Positions 24,701 through 32,775 of a DNA stretch of 64,000 nt are shown here, piece by piece. The notes beneath the pieces are model-generated. The model was not told the origin of the DNA, made no database searches, and was given only the letters and a program-made list of their open reading frames with translations. The stretch spans positions 156,678 to 220,677 of the forward strand of contig JACRAY010000007.1 in the NCBI GenBank assembly GCA_016213325.1, in the 5' to 3' direction. Position 1 is the first letter of the stretch. Each line of letters starts with the position of its first letter. The DNA is from Burkholderiales bacterium (lineage in GTDB: Bacteria; Pseudomonadota; Gammaproteobacteria; Burkholderiales; Burkholderiaceae_C). The position numbers and the translations under genes were made by a program.

Positions 24701-25591
24701 TCATGCACCCTCCGGAATCAAGCGGAAGTCGTAATGCGCCACGTGGTACGGCTTGTCCTGCTTCGTGCCGTCCATCGCCACGCCGGGCGCGCACTTCTCG
24801 AAGTCGACGACGAGGCTGTCGCGCACGCCGAACACCGCGTCGCTGTCCAGGTACGGGCTGTCCTTCACGAACAGGTGCGTCGTCACCATGTGGTGGCCGG
24901 GCGCCGACACCTTCATGTGGATGTGGCCCGGACGGTTCGGGTGGCGGCCCATCTTGCGCAGCATCACGCCCACCGGCCCGTCGTCGGGCACGGGGTAGAA
25001 GGTGGGCCGGATCGACCAGAACCAGTAGCGCCCCTCGTGGTCGGTGCGGATGCGCGCGCGGGCGCGCATGCCGCCGTCGGCGCGCTGCATGTCGTACACG
25101 CCTTCGCCGTCGCCCGACCACACGTCGAGCAACGCGCCTTCGAGCGGCTTGCCTTCCAGGTCGGTCACGCGGCCGCTGTACAGCGCGGGCTCGCCGGGGA
25201 TGCCCTGCGCGATGTCGCTGCCCAGCGCCACGTCGGGCGCGCCTTCCCAGTAGAAGGGACCCTGCACCGTGGCGTCGGTCGGTGGCGTCGCGCCCTGCCG
25301 GCCCTGCAAGGCACGCGCATGTTCCAGCGCCACCACCAGCATCGACAGGCCCAGCGTGTCCGACAGCAGGATGAACTCCTGCCGCTTGTCGTCGCACGCC
25401 TTGCCGCAGGCGGTGAGGAATTCGATGGCTGCAAACCACTCGGGCGCCTTCAGGTCCACATCGCGCGCGAACTGGTGCAGGTGCTTGATGAGCGACGTCA
25501 TCACTGCCTTGAAGCGCGGGTCCTGGCATTCGGCCAGGCGGCCGATGACGGCGTCGGTGAGGCTCAGCGTGTCGTATTCCAGGGCAGGCAT
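24701..25591 (-). CDS. Intradiol ring-cleavage dioxygenase (catechol/hydroxyquinol 1,2-dioxygenase family)
   Basis: 296-residue non-heme Fe(III) dioxygenase that opens catecholic rings between the two hydroxyl groups. All four expected iron ligands are visible: Tyr166 (GVYDMQ), Tyr199 (PTFYPVPDDG), His223 and His225 (RPGHIHMKV). The N-terminal helical dimerisation domain (residues about 1-100) places it with catechol/hydroxyquinol enzymes rather than protocatechuate 3,4-dioxygenase subunits. AGGAGA precedes the ATG. First gene of the operon, divergent from a LysR regulator. Confidence 0.92.
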   Translation of the reverse strand: MPALEYDTLSLTDAVIGRLAECQDPRFKAVMTSLIKHLHQFARDVDLKAPEWFAAIEFLTACGKACDDKRQEFILLSDTLGLSMLVVALEHARALQGRQGATPPTDATVQGPFYWEGAPDVALGSDIAQGIPGEPALYSGRVTDLEGKPLEGALLDVWSGDGEGVYDMQRADGGMRARARIRTDHEGRYWFWSIRPTFYPVPDDGPVGVMLRKMGRHPNRPGHIHMKVSAPGHHMVTTHLFVKDSPYLDSDAVFGVRDSLVVDFEKCAPGVAMDGTKQDKPYHVAHYDFRLIPEGA

Positions 25592-25704
25592 GTCGTTTCT
25601 CCTGAGAGCTCGCCGGCGACTCTATCGATTGACATCGCACACCGAAAGTGAAGAATTTCGATAATGATCATCGACACCAACGATCATTCGAGGGGGTAAA
25701 CCCT
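25592..25704. promoter_or_regulatory. divergent promoter region with LysR-type candidate site
   Basis: Spacer between the dioxygenase operon and the LysR gene. Near-repeated, partly palindromic elements AATGATCATCG (about 25661-25671) and AACGATCATTCG (25679-25690) lie just upstream of the regulator start, as expected for a LysR-type recognition and activation site controlling both directions. Confidence 0.45.
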
Positions 25705-26607
25705 ATGGAACTGCGCCACCTGCGCTACTTCGTGGCCTTGGCGGATTGCCTCAATTTCACGCGGGCGGCGCAGCGCGTGCACGTGACGCAGTCGACGCTG
25801 TCGCACCAGATCCGCCAGCTGGAAGAAGAACTCGGGCGCGATTTGTTCGACCGCATCGGCAAGCGTGTGATGCTCACCGAGGCCGGCGAAACCTTCCTGG
25901 GCTATGCGTCGAAGGCGCTGCGCGAAGTGGACCAGGGCTTGAGCGACCTGTCGCGCGCGCCCGATGAACTCTCGGGCGAGGTGCGCATCGGTGCCACCCA
26001 CACTTTCAACATCGGCTTCGTGCCCGAGTGCCTGGCGCTCTTCATGCGCAAGTACCCCACAGTGAAGGTGAGCGTGGAGGAACTCGCGGCGGACGACATC
26101 GGCAGCAGGCTGCAGGACGGGCAGCTCGACGTCGGCATCGCCTACCAGCCCGCCGACCCGTCGCACCTGTGGTTCGAGCCGCTCTACACCGAGGAGATGG
26201 TCCTGGTGGTGTCGGCGCAGCACCCTTTCGCGCAACGCAAGCGCGTGCGCATGGTGGAACTGCATCGCCAGCACATGGTGCTGCTGCCTCGCGTGTTCGC
26301 CACGCGCACGATGCTGGACGACTGCTTCCGCTCCTGCGGCGCCGAGCCGCTGGTGGCCGCCGAGATGAACACCATTGCGCCGATGATCGGCCTGGTCGCC
26401 CGCACGCAGCTCGCCGCCATCGTGTCGACCCATGCCGTGCCGCCGCGTGACGACGTTCGGGTGATTCCGCTCGAAAGCCCCACGCCGATCCGCACCCCGG
26501 GCATCCTGTGGAAGCGCGATGCGCGGCAGACGGCGGCTGTGCGGTCGTTTGCTTCGAATGTTCGGCAATTGGCTTTGCGCCGCAGTTTGTCGGTTGCGGC
26601 GCATTGA
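25705..26607 (+). CDS. LysR-family transcriptional regulator
   Basis: 300-residue LysR regulator: N-terminal winged HTH (residues 1-60, CLNFTRAAQRVHVTQSTLS) and periplasmic-binding-like effector domain. It belongs to the CynR/CatR-like group that controls adjacent catabolic genes. The ATG at 25705 follows AGGGGG. Divergent from the intradiol dioxygenase operon, which it most likely activates in response to the aromatic substrate or a ring-cleavage product (inference). Confidence 0.92.
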   Translation: MELRHLRYFVALADCLNFTRAAQRVHVTQSTLSHQIRQLEEELGRDLFDRIGKRVMLTEAGETFLGYASKALREVDQGLSDLSRAPDELSGEVRIGATHTFNIGFVPECLALFMRKYPTVKVSVEELAADDIGSRLQDGQLDVGIAYQPADPSHLWFEPLYTEEMVLVVSAQHPFAQRKRVRMVELHRQHMVLLPRVFATRTMLDDCFRSCGAEPLVAAEMNTIAPMIGLVARTQLAAIVSTHAVPPRDDVRVIPLESPTPIRTPGILWKRDARQTAAVRSFASNVRQLALRRSLSVAAH

Positions 26608-26611
26608 GGTG

Positions 26612-26758
26612 GGTGCCTTCGGGTTGGGTATTGAACGCAGAAGACGCAGAAAGAATTCAGAAGACGCAGAAGAATCAAATTGCCTTTTTTCGGCTTCCTT
26701 CTGCGTCTTTTGTAACTCTTCTGCGTCTTCTGCGTTCAATACCCAACCCGAAGGCACC
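26612..26758. repeat. CAGAAGACG palindromic repeat, copy 1
   Basis: Long inverted repeat whose arms (26612-26650 and 26720-26758) are perfectly complementary over about 39 bases, with further imperfect pairing inward. The core GAACGCAGAAGACGCAGAA is shared with copies at 39236-39353 and 45747-45864; the outer arm sequence is locus-specific. Lies between convergent genes. Confidence 0.85.
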
Positions 26759-26776
26759 TCTTTGGCGCACCCCAGC

Positions 26777-26792
26777 TGGCACACCGCTTGCA
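26777..26792 (+). promoter_or_regulatory. sigma-54 promoter
   Basis: TGGCAC-ACCGC-TTGCA matches the sigma-54 consensus TGGCACG-N4-TTGCA at every strongly conserved base, with the correct GG-to-GC spacing (-24 GG at 26778-26779, -12 GC at 26790-26791). Transcription would start near 26803. A GGCACC-N5-GGCGCA element (26753-26769) resembles an NtrC site but is unusually close. Confidence 0.7.
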
Positions 26793-26802
26793 TATACAAC
26801 CC

Positions 26803-26887
26803 TGCGAGATCGCAAGGTCGAGCAAGTTGTCTCCTCGAGGGATCGGCCCTCGTTCGCCTCCCGCGTGCAAGCGCGGGGGGCATTTTT
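26803..26887 (+). ncRNA. candidate sigma-54-dependent small RNA, about 85 nt
   Basis: From the predicted start near 26803 there is no open reading frame, but three local hairpins: TGCG-AGAT-CGCA, CGAGGG-ATCGG-CCCTCG (26836-26852), and a terminator stem CCTCCCGCG-TGCAAG-CGCGGGGGG (26857-26880) followed by CATTTTT. A single-stranded GTTGTCTCCT stretch (26826-26835) is complementary to Shine-Dalgarno sequences, as in many regulatory RNAs. Lies between a LysR gene and DAHP synthase. Confidence 0.6.
26857..26887 (+). terminator. intrinsic terminator of the candidate small RNA
   Basis: Nine-base-pair G/C-rich stem (one G-U pair), six-base loop and a run of five T residues reading on the plus strand. 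The T-run ends at the stop codon of the convergent DAHP synthase gene. Confidence 0.75.
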
Positions 26888-27981
26888 CAGGTGCGCACGG
26901 CTGCGGCCAGCCGGCGCAGAACGGCCTCGGTCTGCTCCCAGCCGATGCAACCATCGGTGATCGATACGCCGTGCTTCAGTGCGGTACCCGGCACCAGGTC
27001 CTGCCGGCCTTCGTGCAGATGGCTTTCCACCATCATGCCGAGGATTCGCTTCTCTCCCGCTTCCAGCTGTTGCGCCACGTCCTCGGCCACCGCCACCTGC
27101 CGCTGGTGGTCCTTCTGCGAATTCGCATGCGAGCAGTCCACCATCACGCGTTCGGTCACGCCGGCCTTGCGCAGGATGGCGCAAGCCGCTTCGATGTCGG
27201 CCGCGCGGTAGTTGGGCCCGCGCGTGCCGCCGCGCAGGATGATGTGGCTGTCGTCGTTGCCCGCCGTCTCGAACACGGCCACCTGTCCCATCTTGGTCAT
27301 GCCCATGAAGGCGTGCGGCGAACGGCAGGCGACGAGCGCATCGGCCGCCATCTGCACGCCACCGTCAGTGCCGTTCTTGAAGCCGATGGCGCAGCTCATG
27401 CCCGAGGCGAGCTGCCGGTGGCTCGGGCTCTCGGTGGTGCGCGCGCCGATGGCGCCCCAGCTCACCAGGTCGGCGATGTACTGCGGCGACAACAGGTCGA
27501 GGAACTCGGTGGCCGCCGCCAGGCGCAGGTGCGCAATGTCCAGCAGCAGCTGGCGCGCGCGGCGCAAGCCCTCGTTGATGCGGAAGCTGCCGTCGAGGTG
27601 CGGGTCATTGATGAAACCTTTCCAGCCGACCGTGGTGCGCGGCTTCTCGAAGTACACGCGCATCACCACCAGCAGTTGCTGCGACAGTTCGCCCGCCAGC
27701 GCCTTCAGGCGGCGCGCATAGTCGAGCGCCTGCTCCGCGTCGTGGATGGAACACGGCCCCACCACCACCAGCAGCCGCGGGTCGTCGCCGTGCACGATGG
27801 CCGCCACTTCGCGCCGCGACGCTTCCACGAACTGCTGCACGCTCTCGTCGGCGGGCAGGTCGTACTGCAGCAGCGCGGGCGAGATGAGCGGGCAGACCTG
27901 CCGGATGCGCACGTCGTCCAGGCGGGTGGACTGCGCCATCTCTTCGTCGCCTTCGGGGTGGCGGATTGCTTGCGATGTCAT
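26887..27981 (-). CDS. aroG: 3-deoxy-7-phosphoheptulonate (DAHP) synthase, class I
   Basis: First enzyme of the shikimate pathway: condenses phosphoenolpyruvate with erythrose 4-phosphate. 364 residues, AroF/G/H type. Recognisable blocks are VVGPCSIHD (near 73-81), RVYFEKPRTTVGWKG (about 108-122), GFKNGTDG and the C-terminal SHLHEGRQ. Metal and PEP-binding residues of the family appear intact. Which aromatic amino acid inhibits it cannot be told. Its 3' end meets the small RNA terminator. Confidence 0.93.
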   Translation of the reverse strand: MTSQAIRHPEGDEEMAQSTRLDDVRIRQVCPLISPALLQYDLPADESVQQFVEASRREVAAIVHGDDPRLLVVVGPCSIHDAEQALDYARRLKALAGELSQQLLVVMRVYFEKPRTTVGWKGFINDPHLDGSFRINEGLRRARQLLLDIAHLRLAAATEFLDLLSPQYIADLVSWGAIGARTTESPSHRQLASGMSCAIGFKNGTDGGVQMAADALVACRSPHAFMGMTKMGQVAVFETAGNDDSHIILRGGTRGPNYRAADIEAACAILRKAGVTERVMVDCSHANSQKDHQRQVAVAEDVAQQLEAGEKRILGMMVESHLHEGRQDLVPGTALKHGVSITDGCIGWEQTEAVLRRLAAAVRT

Positions 27982-28120
27982 GATTGTTTTTCCTGTGTGC
28001 GACGGATGAGCTGCCCAGCGCGGCCGTAGTGCAGCCATGAGATTTTGCCCGCCAAACGCCCCACGGAATCTGCGGCGCACAGCACAATGCACCTCTCCAA
28101 ACCTCATGAGGGAGCCTTCC

Positions 28121-28528
28121 ATGCATTCGTTCAAGAAGATCGCCGCCGTCTTCGCCCTGATGGCCGTCGTGCTGACCGCAAGGGGCGACTGGGCTTATAC
28201 GTATTCCGGGCTCGCCTTCGACGTCGACACGTCCCACTCGGGCTACTCGGCCTGCACCACGCTGTACGTCGATGCCACCGGCGACCCGGGCAGCCTGAAC
28301 GCCACCTACACGATGTACGGCACCCTGGCCTGCGGCGGCCCCAACCCCGGCTACTACGCCGTCGACGGCAGCGCCTACTTCTCGGGCAACACCTTCAACT
28401 TCACGGTGGACGTGGGCGTGGCCAGCAAATTGTCGTGCGTCAACATGAGCGCGTCGACCTTCAGCGGCGGCACCTGCACGATGTACACGGGCGCCAGCTC
28501 CAGCCCGGCCTTCGTCTTCCTGCTATGA
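28121..28528 (+). CDS. Secreted hypothetical protein
   Basis: 135-residue protein with a Sec signal peptide (MHSFKKIAAVFALMAVVLTA) and a mature region rich in Gly, Ser, Thr and Tyr with four Cys, suggesting a disulfide-stabilised beta-sheet protein outside the cytoplasm. ATG at 28121 has GGGAG at good distance; an ATG at 28106 is less likely. Its stop overlaps the next gene (TATGA), so both are expressed together. Family not recognised. Confidence 0.7.
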   Translation: MHSFKKIAAVFALMAVVLTARGDWAYTYSGLAFDVDTSHSGYSACTTLYVDATGDPGSLNATYTMYGTLACGGPNPGYYAVDGSAYFSGNTFNFTVDVGVASKLSCVNMSASTFSGGTCTMYTGASSSPAFVFLL

Positions 28529-29100
28529 GGTTGTGGCTCGCGCTGGCCGGCGGCGCGATGCTGGTGTTCGCGTGGCTCGCGCTGCGCGCGCCTTCCGACG
28601 TAGCCGTGCCCATGACGATGGTCAAGGCCACGTCGCTGCCCGCTGCGCCGGCAGTCATGGTGCCCACGCCGGCTGCGCTTGCAGTGCCGCAGCCGCGCGG
28701 GATCCGCGTGCACGGCGTCCTGCTGCGCGGCGAGAAAGCCGCGGCCCGTTCGGAAGCGCTCCTCAGCGTCGAAGGCGGTGCGGCGCAGGCCTTCAAGGTG
28801 GGCGAGGCGGTTGCGCAAGGCTGGTCACTGGCTGCAGTGGCCCCCGACCACGTGATGCTTTCGCATGGCGATGTGCGCGCGCGGATCGACGTCACCTACT
28901 CGGTGCAGGCTCCGGTCGAGCAGCCGCCGGGCGGCCTGGTGAAAGCGGTCGCCAAGGGCGATGCGAAGGACGAGCCCGCACCCGGCTTCGTCCCGGCAGC
29001 CGCAGGCAGCCCCAGGACGGGGCCGCCCGGCCCGGCCAACCTGGCCGCCAACGCCAAGTTCCGGCAGGACATGCAGAACCGCCTTTCGGGCGGCAAGTAG
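28525..29100 (+). CDS. GspC-like inner-membrane protein
   Basis: 191 residues. One N-terminal transmembrane segment (residues 2-20) is followed by a proline/alanine-rich periplasmic spacer and a domain resembling the homology region of type II secretion GspC (IRVHGVLLRG, then FKVGEAVAQGWSLAAV and HVMLSHGDVRARI). The PDZ or coiled-coil C-terminus of full GspC is missing, and no other Gsp genes are in the window. Overlaps the upstream secreted protein gene, hinting at a dedicated pair. Confidence 0.65.
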   Translation: MRLWLALAGGAMLVFAWLALRAPSDVAVPMTMVKATSLPAAPAVMVPTPAALAVPQPRGIRVHGVLLRGEKAAARSEALLSVEGGAAQAFKVGEAVAQGWSLAAVAPDHVMLSHGDVRARIDVTYSVQAPVEQPPGGLVKAVAKGDAKDEPAPGFVPAAAGSPRTGPPGPANLAANAKFRQDMQNRLSGGK

Positions 29101-29103
29101 CCG

Positions 29104-29850
29104 TTACGGCTTGGGGGCAGGCTGCAGCGGCGCCGCCATGGCGGCGATCTTGTCCACCAGCACCTTCATGTTGGACAGCGAAGCCAGGTGCATCGACACC
29201 AGGTGCAGCTCGCCGGTGCGAAACAGCGACAGCACGGTCGCGTCGGGCAGCGCCATCAGCTTCTTCTCGTCCACCACCAGCAGGCTCGCCACGGTGAAGG
29301 TGCGCCCGTCGACCAGGTCGGCGCGCGCATTCATCTCCATCAGCAACCCGGCATCTTCGACGCGCTTGCAGAACGACTCGGTGCGCAGGTACTCGCGCTG
29401 GTACTGCCCCAGGAAGTCCAGCGCGTTCTGCAGGAAGGGCGTGTCGCCGCCCTTGTCGTCGAACAGCGCCTCGCCGTCGGTGTCGGACAGGCCGGGGTAG
29501 GCCTCGTCGATGCACACGCCCATGGCCGCCTGGCCGGGCAGCTGCGCCAGCACGAAGGGGTAGCGGCGCACGAAGGCGGGCACGTAGCGGCCGGTCCAGT
29601 CGCCGGCCTCGTTCACGTACAGGTTCTCGCGCGCGCGCAGGCCCAGCATGACCACCGGCACCACCTTGCCGTTGCCGCCGCGCGTGAACACGATGGCGTA
29701 TTCCTTGTAGGCCTCGGGGAACTCGGCCGCCGCGACGAACAGCGAATTGGCCTTGCGGGCGAACCCGAAGTTGGTGCTGGGCTTCACCCGCCTCTTGCGG
29801 TGCTTCTCGCGGTCCAGCAGCACGGGCTTCTCGTAATAAACGTCGGACAT
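29104..29850 (-). CDS. SapC family protein
   Basis: 248-residue member of the SapC family, first noted next to S-layer genes in Campylobacter; the molecular role is unknown. Conserved pieces include FARKANSLFVAAAEFPEAYK (about 29-48), an IVFTR strand and a C-terminal LVSMHLASLSNM. ATG at 29850 with AAGGAAT upstream. No S-layer gene is nearby. Convergent with the GspC-like gene. Confidence 0.8.
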   Translation of the reverse strand: MSDVYYEKPVLLDREKHRKRRVKPSTNFGFARKANSLFVAAAEFPEAYKEYAIVFTRGGNGKVVPVVMLGLRARENLYVNEAGDWTGRYVPAFVRRYPFVLAQLPGQAAMGVCIDEAYPGLSDTDGEALFDDKGGDTPFLQNALDFLGQYQREYLRTESFCKRVEDAGLLMEMNARADLVDGRTFTVASLLVVDEKKLMALPDATVLSLFRTGELHLVSMHLASLSNMKVLVDKIAAMAAPLQPAPKP

Positions 29851-29872
29851 TCCTTCAACTCCTCGGACGAAA

Positions 29873-31174
29873 TCAATCCTGGGCGGTGGTCCCGGGCGGC
29901 AGCGGCCGCACCAGCACCTGGTTGATGCGCTTGCCGTCCAGGTCCACCACCTCGAAAACCCAGTCTGCACAGTCTATTCGCTCGCCGGGGGCCGGCAGGC
30001 GCCCCGACACCGACATCAGCAGGCCGGCTACGGTGTTGTACCGGCCCCTGTCTTCCTCGGGCAACTCCCGGATGTCGAGCCGGGCCTTCATCTCCGAAAC
30101 CGGCATCATCCCGTCGAGCAACCACGAGCCGTCTTCGCGCTGTTGCGCCCAGGCCTCGGCCTGCTTGCCGGGCTGCAGCTCGCCGGTGATGGCTTCCAGC
30201 AGGTCGTGCGGGGTGATCAGGCCCTGCACCACGCCGTATTCGTCCACCACGAACACCATGCGCGCGGCGCGAATGCGGAACTGCTCCAGCAGCTCCATGC
30301 CGGTGAGCGTCTCGGGCACGAACACCGCCGGCTCGGTATGCGCGTCTATCGTGTCGCTGCGCTCGCCGGCCAGCGCCAGCAGGCGGGCCACGCTGGTCAC
30401 GCCCACCACGTCGTCCAGCGAGGTGCGGCACACCGGGTACCACGAATGCGCACCCTCGCCGCCGGCGCGGCGCAGCGCTTCGGGCACGGTGAGCGAAGCG
30501 TCCAGCCACTCGATGTCCGAGCGCGGCACCATCATCGAGGCGAGCTCGCGGTCGTCCAGGTGGAACACGTTGCGCACCATCTGGTGCTCGTGCTCCTCGA
30601 TCACGCCGGCGTCCACGCCTTCTTCCAGGCTGTGCGCGATCTCCTCCTCGGTCATGCCGCGCACCTGCGTGGTGTCTATGGCCAGCAGCTTCAGCACGGC
30701 CTGCGTGGAGGCGGACAGCAGCTTGACGAACGGCCCGGCCGCCTTGGCCAGCCAGGCCATGGGCCGCGACGCCCAGCGCGACACCTGCTCGGGGTACAGC
30801 TGGCCGATGCGCTTGGGCACCAGCTCGCCGAAGATGATGGTGACGTAGGTGATGACCGCCACCACGATCGCCGTGGCGGCGATGGCCGACGATTTGTGGC
30901 CGAGCCCGTAGCCCTGCAACGCACCTGCCAGGTCGTCGCTGAAGGCGGCCTCGCCGATGATGCCGTTCAGGATGCCGATGGAGGTGATGCCCACCTGCAC
31001 GGTGGACAGGAACTTGGTGGGCTGCTCCATGAGGCGCAGGGCCGCGCGCGCGCCATGGTCGCCGCCTTCGGCCATGGCGACCAGCCGCGCCTTGCGGCTC
31101 GACGCGAGAGCCATCTCGGACATCGCAAACAGGCCGTTGAGCAGCGTCAGCAGCCCGATGAGCAGGAAATCCAT
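29873..31174 (-). CDS. CNNM/CorC-HlyC-type transporter (hemolysin family)
   Basis: 433-residue membrane protein: N-terminal DUF21/CNNM transmembrane domain (residues about 1-190, with FGELVPKRIGQLYPE), a pair of CBS domains (about 210-335) and a C-terminal CorC/HlyC transporter-associated domain. Family members handle Mg2+ or Co2+ export or resistance; the hemolysin label is historical. The gene is 22 bases upstream of sapC on the same strand. Confidence 0.88.
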   Translation of the reverse strand: MDFLLIGLLTLLNGLFAMSEMALASSRKARLVAMAEGGDHGARAALRLMEQPTKFLSTVQVGITSIGILNGIIGEAAFSDDLAGALQGYGLGHKSSAIAATAIVVAVITYVTIIFGELVPKRIGQLYPEQVSRWASRPMAWLAKAAGPFVKLLSASTQAVLKLLAIDTTQVRGMTEEEIAHSLEEGVDAGVIEEHEHQMVRNVFHLDDRELASMMVPRSDIEWLDASLTVPEALRRAGGEGAHSWYPVCRTSLDDVVGVTSVARLLALAGERSDTIDAHTEPAVFVPETLTGMELLEQFRIRAARMVFVVDEYGVVQGLITPHDLLEAITGELQPGKQAEAWAQQREDGSWLLDGMMPVSEMKARLDIRELPEEDRGRYNTVAGLLMSVSGRLPAPGERIDCADWVFEVVDLDGKRINQVLVRPLPPGTTAQD

Positions 31175-31227
31175 GAATGAGGACAGAATCGACCCACCCG
31201 AATGTACTGCAACGGAAGGAGGGGCCG

Positions 31228-32052
31228 ATGGCCGTGTGGCTGGTGGGTGACGTGCAGGGCTGCGACACGGCGCTGGGCTGCCTGCTGGGCGAAATCGCGT
31301 TCTCGCCCAGCCGCGACACGCTGTACCTGCTGGGCGACCTGGTGAACCGCGGCCCCGAATCGGTGCAGGTGCTGCGCCGGCTGGTGGGCTACGGCGATGC
31401 GGCCCGCTGCCTGCTGGGCAACCACGACCTGAGCCTGCTGGCGCTGGCCCACGGCCTGCGCGCGCCGCACGGCAACGACACGCTGGACCCGGTGCTCTAC
31501 GCCGACGACCGCGATCATTTGCTGGAGTGGCTGCGTTTCCGCTCGATGGCCATCCACGCGCACGGCCTGCTGATGGTGCACGGCGGCGTGCTGCCCCAAT
31601 GGGACCTGGCGACCACGCTGGCGCTGTCGCGCGAGGTGGAAGATGCGCTGCGCGGACCGCAGCTCACCACCTTCCTGGCGCAGATGTACGGCAACCAGCC
31701 GGACCGCTGGAGCGACACGCTCACCGGCGCAGACCGCATGCGCGTGATCGTGAATGCGCTCACGCGCCTGCGCTTCTGCACGCCCGACGGCGTGATGGCG
31801 CTCAAGGCCTCGGGCGGGCTGGCCGATGCGCCCGCCGGCTACCTGCCGTGGTTCGACGTGCCGCAACGCCGGACGCAGGGCGTGCGCATCGCCTTCGGCC
31901 ACTGGTCGACGCTGGGCTACCTGAACCGCCCCGACATCATCGCGCTGGACACCGGCTGCGTGTGGGGCGGCTGCCTCAGCGCATTGCGCATCGATGGCGG
32001 CGAGAATCTGGTGCAGGTGGCCTGCGAACAGGCGCAGGTTCCGGGAGAGTGA
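31228..32052 (+). CDS. apaH: Symmetrical diadenosine tetraphosphatase ApaH
   Basis: Metallophosphatase that hydrolyses Ap4A to two ADP and also removes NpN caps from RNA. 274 residues, normal for ApaH. Motifs GDVQGC (7-12), GDLVNRGPES (36-45), GNHD (64-67), and HGG (113-115) form the two-metal site. AAGGAGGGGCCG gives a strong ribosome site. A dispersed repeat follows. Confidence 0.93.
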   Translation: MAVWLVGDVQGCDTALGCLLGEIAFSPSRDTLYLLGDLVNRGPESVQVLRRLVGYGDAARCLLGNHDLSLLALAHGLRAPHGNDTLDPVLYADDRDHLLEWLRFRSMAIHAHGLLMVHGGVLPQWDLATTLALSREVEDALRGPQLTTFLAQMYGNQPDRWSDTLTGADRMRVIVNALTRLRFCTPDGVMALKASGGLADAPAGYLPWFDVPQRRTQGVRIAFGHWSTLGYLNRPDIIALDTGCVWGGCLSALRIDGGENLVQVACEQAQVPGE

Positions 32053-32074
32053 AATGGAGCATCGGACCGTGGGG

Positions 32075-32157
32075 CTTGTCATCCCGGGCTTGACCCGGGA
32101 TCCATGGCGACATACCGGCTGGCCGAGATGGATTGCGGGTCGAGCCCGCAATGACAA
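32075..32157. repeat. BIME-like paired palindromes (copy B)
   Basis: TTGTCAT followed by the CCCGGG-CTTGA-CCCGGG hairpin, a spacer, then TTGCGGG-TCGAG-CCCGCAA and ATGACAA. This is the reverse-complement arrangement of copy A at 24614-24694, with a spacer of different sequence. Lies between apaH and the DUF6151-like gene. Confidence 0.7.
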
Positions 32158-32172
32158 CCGACAGGGGGCCGC

Positions 32173-32775
32173 ATGAGCACGGGACACCCCATGCGCTGCG
32201 CCTGCGGCAAGGTGCGCGGCGTCGTCGAGCACCCGCGGCGCGCCACCCGCGCCGTCTGCTACTGCCGCGACTGCCAGGCCTTCGCCCACTTCCTGGGGCC
32301 GCCGCCCGGCATGCTGGACGCCGCGGGCGGCACCGAAGTGATCGCGGTGCGGCCGCACCTGTTCCGCTTTACGGCGGGCACCGAACACGTCGCATGCATG
32401 TCGCTCACGCCCAAGGGGCTGCTGCGCTGGTACGCGAGCTGCTGCAACTCGCCGATCGGCAACACGCCGCGCGACCCGCGCATCCCGCACCTGGGGCTGG
32501 TGCACAGTTGCCTGGGCAAGGACACCGAAGCCGTGTTCGGCCCCGTCACGATGCGCGCCAACCGCAAGCGCGCGAAGCAGCCGGTGCCGGGCAACTCGCC
32601 GGTGAAGTTCGGCGCTGCGCTCTTGCGCTTCCTGGCGTCGATGGGACGCGCCCGCATTACGGGCCAGTACAAGCACAATCCCTTCTTCCAGGCCGGGCTG
32701 GTGGCGCCGCTGGCGAAGCCGCGCGTGCTGACCGAAAGCGAACACGCCGAACTGATGCGCAAGGTCACTGCATGA
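32173..32775 (+). CDS. DUF6151/GFA-like zinc protein
   Basis: 200 residues with cysteine patterns of the glutathione-dependent-formaldehyde-activating (GFA) fold: CAC (9-11), CYCRDC (near 33-38) and CCNSP (near 93-97), which usually bind zinc. The rest fits the DUF6151 group. Enzymatic role unknown. Its stop overlaps the start of the next gene (ATGA), so the two form a small operon. Confidence 0.78.
   Translation: MSTGHPMRCACGKVRGVVEHPRRATRAVCYCRDCQAFAHFLGPPPGMLDAAGGTEVIAVRPHLFRFTAGTEHVACMSLTPKGLLRWYASCCNSPIGNTPRDPRIPHLGLVHSCLGKDTEAVFGPVTMRANRKRAKQPVPGNSPVKFGAALLRFLASMGRARITGQYKHNPFFQAGLVAPLAKPRVLTESEHAELMRKVTA

Noticed and set aside
26777..26887. A short protein gene in the small RNA region
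   Set aside because: No start codon with ribosome site opens a frame of useful length between the promoter and the terminator.
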